Positions 1 through 6,410 of a DNA stretch of 9,223 bases are shown one piece after another. Each line of letters opens with the position of its first letter. Within the stretch, counting starts at the first letter, position 1. The notes beneath the pieces are model-generated. The model ran no database searches and had not been told where the DNA came from. It saw nothing but the letters and a program-made list of their open reading frames with translations. The translations under genes were made by a program, and so were the position numbers. The DNA is from an uncultured Elusimicrobium sp. (lineage in GTDB: Bacteria > Elusimicrobiota > Elusimicrobia > Elusimicrobiales > Elusimicrobiaceae), in contig CALAFB010000022.1 of NCBI GenBank assembly GCA_937891135.1, positions 1 through 9,223 on the forward strand, written 5' to 3'.

Positions 1-1098
1 CGACAGTAGTTTTAATAATTTCTTTTGCTTAGATACTTCAAAGTGTTGAATGTATTGGTATATCTTTGGCTTTTCGCGTAAGAATTGATTAAACCAACTA
101 TCTATAAAATTCTCTAGTTGTGGTAGGGACACTGTGCCGATTTTGCCTAGTTTGCTAGGCTCTTTGCGGATAATGGCTTGGCTCACATAATAGCGATATA
201 TTTTACCACTACACCCTGTACTCCAACTGGGGCTCATAGTGTTGCCTTTGTCATCATACAATTTGCCAGACAAAAGGCTTTTGCTAGGGTCATAATGTTG
301 GCGGTTAATACGATTTTCCGCCATTACTGCTTGCGCCTGTTCAAATAACTCTACGGGGATTATTCCTTGGTGTTCTCCCGGGTACCATGTGCCTTTATGC
401 CCTACAAGGCCGATATATGCTTTATTACGTAGGATACAGTTCAAATTACCAACAGAGATATTATGTCCCTGTTTATTTAACCACTCTTTTAGGAGTGTAG
501 TGCTTTTTAACTCTGCGTATTTCTTAAAGATATTATTGATAAGTATGGATTTTTCTTCATCCGGGTATATCTTTTTATCTTTACGATAATACCCCAATGG
601 CGGTTTGCCACCCATCCACATACCTTTCTTTTTACTGGCACTTATCTTATCCCTTATACGCTCCCCCGTTACTTCGCGCTCAAATTGTGCAAAAGAGAGT
701 AGCATATTTAATGTGAGCCGCCCCATACTGGTAGTGGTATTAAAATGTTGGGTAATAGATACGAACGAGGCATTATGTTTATCTAATACTTCTACTATCT
801 TGCTAAAGTCCATTAAACTGCGTGTTAAGCGGTCTATCTTGTATACTACGATAATATCTATAAGTCCGTTTTGGACATCCAATAAAAGCTTTTTTAGCGC
901 CGGGCGTTCCATGTTACCACCAGAATATCCACCGTCATCGTATTCGGCAGATAAAAGTTGCCAATGCTCATGCTTTTGGCTTTTAATATAGGCCTCACAC
1001 GCTTCCCGTTGGGCCTGCAGACTATTAAACTCTTGTTCTAATCCTTCTTCGGTTGATTTGCGGGTATAGATAGCACAACGTATTTTCTTATCACTCAT
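1..1098 (-). CDS. Large serine recombinase (partial, C-terminus beyond window)
   Basis: Site-specific DNA integrase/invertase of the large serine recombinase class. It would cut and rejoin attachment sites through a serine-DNA intermediate. I translated the minus strand from ATG 1098; 366 residues are visible and the frame is still open at base 1. The N-terminal resolvase domain (about 6-155) has the nucleophile motif YTRKS with Ser15, DDGGYSGGNMERPAL at 54-67, KIDRLTRS at 87-94 and the family signature FERE..GERIRDK near 139-151. A Recombinase domain follows (about 165-270), then a region ending in YRYYVSQAI that corresponds to the zinc-ribbon part but lacks CxxC pairs, as I recall for this subfamily. 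The start codon overlaps the stop of the DUF2924 gene (ATGA), implying translational coupling. Such recombinases often sit at one end of a prophage or integrative element. No att site is identifiable. Confidence 0.93.
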   Translation of the reverse strand, partial: MSDKKIRCAIYTRKSTEEGLEQEFNSLQAQREACEAYIKSQKHEHWQLLSAEYDDGGYSGGNMERPALKKLLLDVQNGLIDIIVVYKIDRLTRSLMDFSKIVEVLDKHNASFVSITQHFNTTTSMGRLTLNMLLSFAQFEREVTGERIRDKISASKKKGMWMGGKPPLGYYRKDKKIYPDEEKSILINNIFKKYAELKSTTLLKEWLNKQGHNISVGNLNCILRNKAYIGLVGHKGTWYPGEHQGIIPVELFEQAQAVMAENRINRQHYDPSKSLLSGKLYDDKGNTMSPSWSTGCSGKIYRYYVSQAIIRKEPSKLGKIGTVSLPQLENFIDSWFNQFLREKPKIYQYIQHFEVSKQKKLLKLLS

Positions 1099-1478
1099 CT
1101 CTTCACTCCAAAGAATACATTTCCGTTCCAGTTTTTCCCTGTAATAGCTTTAGCTACACCGGATAAACTTTTATAGGTTTTGTGCCTATACAAATACCCT
1201 TGGGGAATAATCTCTACTTCGTATTTAGTGCCCTGATAGGACCGAATCATTTTTGAGCCAACTTCTAATGTGGCTTTGGGGCGTTTATCAGCGGTTTTAG
1301 CGGCTTGGGCTACTTCATGAAAAAAGCCAAGTGGAGAAACTTTCTCACGCTTGGCTTGTTCATACCATAACAAGTATTTAATAATTAAACTTCGCCCGAT
1401 TGGCGGCATGGGCCGGCCTATAATTTCGGCCCATTTTAGACGTAATTCCCGTGCGGTTAATTGTGTGTAATCGGTCAT
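1095..1478 (-). CDS. DUF2924 family protein
   Basis: A 127-residue basic protein matching the DUF2924 pattern. It has an N-terminal helical part with ELRLKWAEIIGRPMPP and RSLIIKYLLWYE. The C-terminal half resembles the usual family ending: a GSKMIRSYQGTKYEVEI strand region, then GYLYRHKTYKSLSGVAKAITG and NGNVFFGVKR. The family's biochemical role is not known to me. It is repeatedly found just before large serine recombinases in prophages, which fits here: its TGA overlaps the recombinase ATG by 4 bases. I chose the ATG at 1478 rather than the one at 1496 because AGGAGA lies 1488-1483, a few bases upstream of 1478 and inside the longer form. It may be a recombinase accessory or directionality factor, which is inference from position. 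Confidence 0.85.
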   Translation of the reverse strand: MTDYTQLTARELRLKWAEIIGRPMPPIGRSLIIKYLLWYEQAKREKVSPLGFFHEVAQAAKTADKRPKATLEVGSKMIRSYQGTKYEVEIIPQGYLYRHKTYKSLSGVAKAITGKNWNGNVFFGVKR

Positions 1479-1481
1479 ATT

Positions 1482-1488
1482 CTCTCCT
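1482..1488 (-). promoter_or_regulatory. Ribosome binding site deciding the DUF2924 start
   Basis: AGGAGAG read on the minus strand, 3 bases before ATG 1478. It lies between the two in-frame ATGs (1496 and 1478) and so favours the shorter protein. Confidence 0.75.
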
Positions 1489-1494
1489 ATACAC

Positions 1495-1523
1495 ATTACC
1501 GCTTATAACAAGAGAAAAGTCAA
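1495..1523 (-). promoter_or_regulatory. Possible promoter of the DUF2924-recombinase pair
   Basis: Minus strand TTGACT (1523-1518), a 17-base spacer and GGTAAT (1500-1495). The -35 is strong and the -10 is weak (4 of 6). The predicted start near 1488 would put the RBS at the very 5' end of the message, so the leader would be unusually short. A second AT-rich candidate (TTATAA at 1508-1503) lies close by without a well-spaced -35. Confidence 0.35.
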
Positions 1524-1586
1524 GTCGGGAAAGTATGTGTTTGAAAATCTGCAGACAGTCTTATAAATAAAAATTCCTATTCGTCC

Positions 1587-1615
1587 TTGAATATCACGGA
1601 TTATATTGTTATAAT
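1587..1615 (+). promoter_or_regulatory. Strong sigma-70-like promoter for the structured leader
   Basis: TTGAAT at 1587-1592, exactly 17 bases, then a perfect TATAAT at 1610-1615. Transcription would start near 1622, just before the first hairpin of the folded region. It points toward the large secreted-protein gene and away from the recombinase module. No operator is recognised. Confidence 0.72.
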
Positions 1616-1621
1616 AAGTAA

Positions 1622-1852
1622 TATAACCTTTAAGTAAAGGAGCGAAGGTTCAAACGCAAGCCTTAAACGTGGCTTGATTACAATTTAACCTGTTTTTGGG
1701 ATCCGTAAGGATACAGTTTTAGACGGTACTCAAACCAAGAAACAGTCGTATTAGACACAAGACAGTCGGACTAATTACCCGTGCTGTTTTGTGTCGAATG
1801 CTTGTTATGAATATAACAAGTTACGGCTGTTTGTTTATGTGTTTGAGTACCC
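1622..1852 (+). ncRNA. Structured leader or small RNA with a three-way junction
   Basis: No protein gene lies between 1500 and 1934, but this stretch is dense in complementary arms. The 5' part has CCTTT/AAAGG (1627-1631/1636-1640) or, exclusively, AACCTT/AAGGTT (1625-1630/1645-1650). It also has CAAGCC/GGCTTG (1657-1662/1671-1676) and ATCC-GTAA-GGAT (1701-1712), which has a GNRA-type loop. The 3' part is nested: P1 1725-1735/1841-1851, 11 bp perfect; P2 1740-1750/1822-1832, 11 bp with one U-G; inside it P3 1754-1765/1784-1795, 12 bp with one G-U, plus CGG/CCG continuing the stem; and P4 1801-1808/1813-1820, 8 bp with loop GAAT. Both wobbles pair only in plus-strand RNA, agreeing with the promoter upstream. 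I do not recognise it as RNase P, tmRNA, SRP, 6S, T-box or a known riboswitch. It may be the 5' UTR of the gene at 1935 or a separate RNA ending in the T-rich 1870-1882. Confidence 0.6.
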
Positions 1853-1900
1853 ATAGACAAAGGGCCGTTTTTGTTGTTTCTTCCCTGTTTTGTCCTCATC

Positions 1901-1930
1901 GGTTCTCCCACAAACAAATAGCAGGAGACC
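1901..1930 (+). promoter_or_regulatory. Hairpin that masks the Shine-Dalgarno of the secreted protein
   Basis: The RBS AGGAGA (1923-1928) lies 6 bases before ATG 1935. GGTTCTCC (1901-1908) is complementary to GGAGACC (1924-1930): seven pairs with one bulged T (1903) and a 15-base loop. If formed, the ribosome binding site is occluded. This makes translational control by the leader plausible, but it is not shown. Confidence 0.45.
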
Positions 1931-1934
1931 CCTT

Positions 1935-4900
1935 ATGAAAACATTTATTAATCGCTTTGTGGCTATTGGATTATCCGTCTTATTGATTGGATCCAGCTCT
2001 GTTTATGCACAGAATTGGTCCTCTTATCAATGGCAACCGCAAAACACTTCCTCCCAAAAAACCAATCGGCCTAAAACAGGTAATTTGGTAGAAGATCCTT
2101 TGGCTGATTTAATCAATCAAGCAAAAGACATCAGAGACGCCCTGCTGTCTGACGATGAAAAAGAACAGCCGCTCATCAGCCAAAATGAATTTAAAAACAT
2201 TTACAAAGAAGAGGCAGAAAAGGCATACCAACAAGCAAAACAAGAAGCCAAGAATGACCCTCAAAAACTCAAACAAATTAATGAACGGTATCATGCTCTG
2301 ACTTTAGCACAAGAAATCACAAACCAATGGAACAAGTCGTACAAAAACCGTTTTGCAAACTTGCCGGAAAGCGATGATATGACCGAAACTGAAAAAGAGT
2401 TACGCAATTTCGGCAAACTTGTCATGGATGCTTATGATGAACATAAAACGCAAGATCTTTTAGATATTATAGAGCAAGATTTTCCTTTATATGCTTCTAT
2501 AGGCGCATTAGACACTAAAGTCAGAAACCGCGCCCGCACGGTATTACGTGGTATTGTTTCAGGCAATGTTTCGGCCTGCGGAAACAAAGGTTTTTCGTCA
2601 GGGAAATGCAACAAAGCTATACAAGCAGCGGCAACATTGGCCATGTTGGGCGATTTTGATGATTCTAAACGTACCGATCTAGCCCCATTGGAAACTTTAT
2701 TAACTAAGGCATACGAAGGCCCATTGGCTTATTCGGCTGTTTTTTTAGCGGCAGCAGCTTTACTCACCGCCGGACAAATGGGTGCTATCCAATCTTTATT
2801 AGTAGGTGCTGCCACTCAAGCCAAAGAAAAGCAAGAAGATTTGTTGGGCGGTCCTCTCTTTATGCCCAGCACTTGGATTAATGCCGCACAAAGTGATGGT
2901 GGCGACTCTTATTATCTGACTGGGTACGAAAATACATTTTACGATATCTCCAGTTTAGACGAAGGATCCGGTTGTGTGCTGACCGATCTAGGAGAATATT
3001 TTGCAGAAGAAGCCGCAAGGGGCAACCGCAACGCAAAAGAAATTTTGAATGCTATTGCGGGATTAACCATCCAAGCCACTCCGTTTCGTGCTAACCGATT
3101 AATGGACGTGCAAATGACTCCTTTTTGGGCAGGGGCTATCGGCAGCGGATATGTGGTACAAAATATGGGGTATAGAGGCACAGCTTTAGACGGTAATGGA
3201 AGATCTTTCAATGTAGATACCGTTCAATATTGGAATGATGCCGCTGCTAAAATCCGTCAGCAAGGGACAGATTATACCGGATATATTGCGTACCAACTAT
3301 ACAAAAACAAAAAGGCTGCAGTAAATGCGTGGACCGCTTTGTATGTGAATAATCATTTAGCTGAAATTGTTCAAGCGCGCAATCCAAATAAACAAGCAGC
3401 AATTTATGAACAGCCGACTTCGGGACAAATGTCCAAAGTTAAAACCCAACAAGTCTTTTTAAACGTGGTAGGTCCTATAGGTGATTTTGTAGTAGAATGG
3501 GCGATTGGGGATTTGGCATTAACAGGCGGTTTGTCTACTGTTAAAGGCATCGGTAAAGCAGTTAAAAATGCTCCCCAAGCTATTAGAGCTATTCGTTTTA
3601 GAAATTTACAACGTATTGTCAAAGCAGCTCGGGCAGGATTAACAACAAAACTCACAACTTTTGCCACAAAAGCTAAGACTCCCAAAGAAATTAAAAAAAT
3701 TCAAAGACTGCGAAAAGCAGTTCTACGTAGTCAACGCAGAAAAGCAGCAAGATTAGAACTATATGCAAGATTTTCTACTTCATTTGGGGTACGGACGCAA
3801 ATTCCGGCTCCGGCTTTAACGGGATCACAAGCTGTTGCAAAAGGCACTCAAGCAGGAAAAGAAGTGGTCGGCGCGGGCCGCGGTGCTAAATCCGGTAAAA
3901 GTGTGGTAGAAATATCTGAAAATGCCCATGTAAATACCCAACGCGGCTTACAGAAAGTGGAAGCACCTAAGAGTTTTACTCCGCAAGTCAAAGCTCAAAC
4001 CCCCGCTCAAAACAGCGGACTTGCCGGACGTACTCCTGTTGCACCCAAATTAACACCTGCTCCAAAAGCAGAAGTACCTACACCTGCCACGACACCAAAG
4101 GCCGACGCGGTGCCTGCTGCTAACATTGAAAGCAAATTAACAGGTCCTTTGGACAGTAAGGTAGCTTCTGCCGGAAAAACCGAACAAAAGGTGATAGGTT
4201 ATTTAAATGAAAACCAAATGTCTGAAAAAGAGATGAAAGATTTTATGGAAACTCTTGAAAAACAAGGATACAGCATAAAACGTTCGAAAAATGCCCAGTG
4301 GTATGGAATTTTTGCAGATGTAAAAGAGGGGCAGATAGAATCAGCACAGAGAAAGCTATTCGATGTTGCCACATCACAAGCCGATAAAAACGCTAGGATG
4401 GTAGCCCTTGGACGCTATTATTCCCCCCAGGGTACGAAATGGTATGAGACATATAAAAAGGGAGTAACAGAATTATTGGTAAACGATCCGGAAGTAGCTG
4501 CTGCTCGACTGAACTGGGACAACATGTCTAAAAGTGAAAGATTTAAATTTATCCATCGGACCAATCGTAAGATACGACGTCAGATAGGGGACAACCCTCT
4601 TCCCGTATCATATCACGCACCAAACGGTGGTGCTATGGCACAGTTTAATGTTACTCGTTTAGGGGGGGGTGAATTGCCGACGTATATCCGGCCTGAACGA
4701 TACGGATCGTTACAGGATCTTCTTCTGCAAAAACGCAAATTGCCGATAGAATACGATACATATGGCATTAGCACGGAGTTATCCTTTAAAGAGACGATTG
4801 AAGCATTAGTGCATGAAAATTACCATTATAGCCAAGATATCGGTAAAGTTGCCACACCAAAATGGCTAATGGAATACAATATCCGTAACTATATGTCCAC

Positions 4901-5051
4901 AAATCGTGGGGCAGGCGTAACTTTGGACGATTATTTGAGGTCAAAATATTCTTATGTATCTCAACCATTAGAAATAGGAGTTACGCCACTTGGACAGGAC
5001 GTTGCGCAAGAGGTTGATCGAATTTTACTCAACAAACATTTAGGAAAATAA
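1935..5051 (+). CDS. Large secreted modular protein with C-terminal HExxH metalloprotease-like domain
   Basis: A 1038-residue protein; no whole-length family is recognised. ATG 1935 is chosen over an in-frame upstream ATG (1890) because AGGAGA precedes it and a clean signal peptide follows: basic MKTFINR, hydrophobic core, VYA/Q cleavage near residue 25. The charged helical segment at 85-130 could be coiled coil. Residues 150-520 form a helical body with a hydrophobic Ala-rich stretch near 262-295 and a few Cys. Residues 541-613 are strongly basic and helical. Residues 676-730 are a Pro/Ala/Thr-rich linker. Residues 751-1038 form a distinct C-terminal domain with HENYH at 960-964 (zinc ligands His960 and His964, general base Glu961). 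Glu1013 in QPLEIGV, 49 residues on, is a candidate third ligand. Signal, long body, linker and enzymatic tip resemble polymorphic toxins and secreted effectors. A zinc peptidase acting outside the cell, in the envelope or in a target cell is inferred. G8 and C6 runs occur in the C-terminal domain. The membrane protein follows after 92 bases, possibly in the same transcript. Confidence 0.8.
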   Translation: MKTFINRFVAIGLSVLLIGSSSVYAQNWSSYQWQPQNTSSQKTNRPKTGNLVEDPLADLINQAKDIRDALLSDDEKEQPLISQNEFKNIYKEEAEKAYQQAKQEAKNDPQKLKQINERYHALTLAQEITNQWNKSYKNRFANLPESDDMTETEKELRNFGKLVMDAYDEHKTQDLLDIIEQDFPLYASIGALDTKVRNRARTVLRGIVSGNVSACGNKGFSSGKCNKAIQAAATLAMLGDFDDSKRTDLAPLETLLTKAYEGPLAYSAVFLAAAALLTAGQMGAIQSLLVGAATQAKEKQEDLLGGPLFMPSTWINAAQSDGGDSYYLTGYENTFYDISSLDEGSGCVLTDLGEYFAEEAARGNRNAKEILNAIAGLTIQATPFRANRLMDVQMTPFWAGAIGSGYVVQNMGYRGTALDGNGRSFNVDTVQYWNDAAAKIRQQGTDYTGYIAYQLYKNKKAAVNAWTALYVNNHLAEIVQARNPNKQAAIYEQPTSGQMSKVKTQQVFLNVVGPIGDFVVEWAIGDLALTGGLSTVKGIGKAVKNAPQAIRAIRFRNLQRIVKAARAGLTTKLTTFATKAKTPKEIKKIQRLRKAVLRSQRRKAARLELYARFSTSFGVRTQIPAPALTGSQAVAKGTQAGKEVVGAGRGAKSGKSVVEISENAHVNTQRGLQKVEAPKSFTPQVKAQTPAQNSGLAGRTPVAPKLTPAPKAEVPTPATTPKADAVPAANIESKLTGPLDSKVASAGKTEQKVIGYLNENQMSEKEMKDFMETLEKQGYSIKRSKNAQWYGIFADVKEGQIESAQRKLFDVATSQADKNARMVALGRYYSPQGTKWYETYKKGVTELLVNDPEVAAARLNWDNMSKSERFKFIHRTNRKIRRQIGDNPLPVSYHAPNGGAMAQFNVTRLGGGELPTYIRPERYGSLQDLLLQKRKLPIEYDTYGISTELSFKETIEALVHENYHYSQDIGKVATPKWLMEYNIRNYMSTNRGAGVTLDDYLRSKYSYVSQPLEIGVTPLGQDVAQEVDRILLNKHLGK
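4662..4669 (+). repeat. G8 homopolymer in the protease domain coding region
   Basis: Eight G encode Gly910, Gly911 and part of Gly912. Reading by hand, nine G give an immediate TGA. Seven G give about 28 altered codons, then TAG at 4747-4749. Both end before the HENYH motif at 4812, so single-base slippage would switch off the putative catalytic centre. A shorter C6 run lies at 4433-4438. Confidence 0.8.
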
Positions 5052-5143
5052 GCAAAAAACATATGTAAATGAGGGAGCAAAATTACAAACCGCAGAAGAC
5101 AACGTCCTCAGACGTATATTGAAACGAAAGATAAAGTAATAAT

Positions 5144-5920
5144 ATGAGCACAAACACTGAACAAAACTCTCCTACTTGGCCGCCTATTTATTTGCCCCTG
5201 CTCGTGGCAGGGGTCATGAGTGTGACGGCTTTGTTTCTGTATAATCTCTATCCTATTATCTTGGGATGGCTGGCAGGTGTTACTTTAGGTATAGACAGAT
5301 TTATTGAATTATTCATCAGTTATCCCTGGGTATATTCCGTCGTAAAAGATATGTTACGTGGCGCGTATGTGCTGAGCACGATGGCAATACTTACTTTTGG
5401 TTTTTTTGTCTTGGTATATATTGTATTAAATGAAGTCATTTTGCATCAACGTAACAAACGAATGATTTTTCATACTGCACGCAAAGCCGCACAAGCAGCC
5501 ATTCTGCTGCAACTGGTTATCGGGTTTTCCGCTAGTTTGCTCTTGTGGCTTTTTCCGTCTTTTGATGCATTGTGGTGGCTGCCGTCTTTTTGGACGGCTT
5601 CTGTACCGCGTGCCTTATACACCGCCGCATGGGAGATTGCATTTGTAGTGTTTGCCTGTGCATACGTATTTTCTAACCGCTGGAAACATTCCTTAAAGGA
5701 TGGCTGGGATTTTATCAGCAACTATAAAATGTTCTTTTTCCTGTGGTTTTCCGCCTTATTTATTATGACGTGGTGTCCGGCGTGGAGTTTGCAGCGTATG
5801 GGAATTACTTCGTCTATACTCTATGTAATCGGCGGAATCTTTTTGCAAACGTTCGTTTTAACATTTGGCTTAATTATTTTCTTCCAGCAATCCGGCGAGT
5901 TTGACCGTTTTCAAAGCTAA
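5144..5920 (+). CDS. Multi-pass inner membrane protein, unknown function
   Basis: A 258-residue hydrophobic protein with about six likely membrane helices (roughly 15-47, 75-99, 116-137, 157-176, 194-212, 223-247). The N-terminus is short and polar. A basic loop (HQRNKRMIFHTARK, 101-114) follows the second helix and suggests a cytoplasmic side there. I recognise no conserved motif or family. It lies 92 bases after the secreted protein on the same strand. That gap holds only a small hairpin (5102-5115, ACGTC-CTCA-GACGT, no T run), so co-transcription is possible. No good Shine-Dalgarno precedes ATG 5144. Its last 47 bases overlap the hsdM remnant on the other strand, and its stop codon may derive from that DNA. 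A role as immunity or export partner is a guess from gene order. Confidence 0.7.
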   Translation: MSTNTEQNSPTWPPIYLPLLVAGVMSVTALFLYNLYPIILGWLAGVTLGIDRFIELFISYPWVYSVVKDMLRGAYVLSTMAILTFGFFVLVYIVLNEVILHQRNKRMIFHTARKAAQAAILLQLVIGFSASLLLWLFPSFDALWWLPSFWTASVPRALYTAAWEIAFVVFACAYVFSNRWKHSLKDGWDFISNYKMFFFLWFSALFIMTWCPAWSLQRMGITSSILYVIGGIFLQTFVLTFGLIIFFQQSGEFDRFQS

Positions 5921-6344
5921 TCGTAGAGACGGTGTTAACGAGAGCTGCCAAGCGGCCCGGCGGCAAAGAAAGGCGCGCGTAGTTTTTGTTCAAAATGTTT
6001 TTAAGCTTGGGGTTTTCTTTTTCAATGGATAACATGGCGTCGTCAATGAGTTTGCCGATGTTGGGCTGTGGGGCATTGTCGCGCAAGAATTCCCAGCGGG
6101 CCTCTTTAGGAACCCAAAATGCGTTGTGCTGGGTGCAGTAATCGCGCATATCTTCGTCGATATATCGCGGGTTTTTCTTGTAGTAATCGTCCTGTTGCAT
6201 TTTGTTGCGCAAAGCGGAGAAAGAATCCGAAATGTATTTCAAAAAGATAAGGCCAAGAACAACGTGTTTATATTCGGCCGCGTCCATGTTGGAGCGGAGT
6301 TGATCGGCGGTTTTCCAAAGTTTTTGTTTTGTTGCGTTATCCAT
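5874..6344 (-). pseudogene. hsdM: Truncated type I restriction-modification methyltransferase subunit (HsdM N-terminus)
   Basis: The open frame gives 156 residues; intact HsdM proteins are about 500 or more. The N-terminal helical domain is clear: TADQLRSNMDAAEYKH (12-27), VVLGLIFLKYISD (28-40), YKKNPRYIDEDMRDY, FWVPKEARWEFLRDN, then the expected run to RLAALVNTVSTISF. After that, homology stops and a short tail ending IAGRK precedes a stop. The methyltransferase domain with the SAM-binding and NPPF motifs is absent, and no hsdS or hsdR is present. The start is intact: AGGA (6354-6351) lies six bases before ATG 6344. Base composition is visibly more G/C-rich than its neighbours, suggesting separate origin. 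Most likely the 3' end was lost at a junction near 5905-5920, where the membrane-protein gene now ends on the opposite strand. A translated but inactive fragment cannot be excluded. Confidence 0.82.
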
Positions 6345-6410
6345 AAAAAATCCTAGTTAAAAAGGGGTATATCTTCAATATACTAAATAAAAATTAATCT
6401 ATTCATATTT

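Noticed and set aside
389..991. Two plus-strand open frames
   Set aside because: They are antisense to the recombinase, which has clear catalytic motifs over the same bases, and their translations lack any domain logic.
1622..1852. Known RNA classes (RNase P, tmRNA, SRP, 6S, T-box, common riboswitches)
   Set aside because: None of the conserved core sequences I know for these classes is present.
5069..5122. 17-codon small ORF between the secreted and membrane genes
   Set aside because: ATG 5069 has no Shine-Dalgarno and the peptide has no features; likely chance.
5874..6344. Active restriction-modification system
   Set aside because: Methyltransferase motifs, specificity subunit and restriction subunit are all missing.
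6126..6356. Plus-strand open frame
   Set aside because: It lies antisense to the hsdM remnant; the minus frame carries the HsdM N-terminal signature.
6367..6383. Possible terminator of the ATPase gene
   Set aside because: The stem GTATAT/ATATAC is only six A/T-rich pairs and the T run comes after CCCC; too weak to call.
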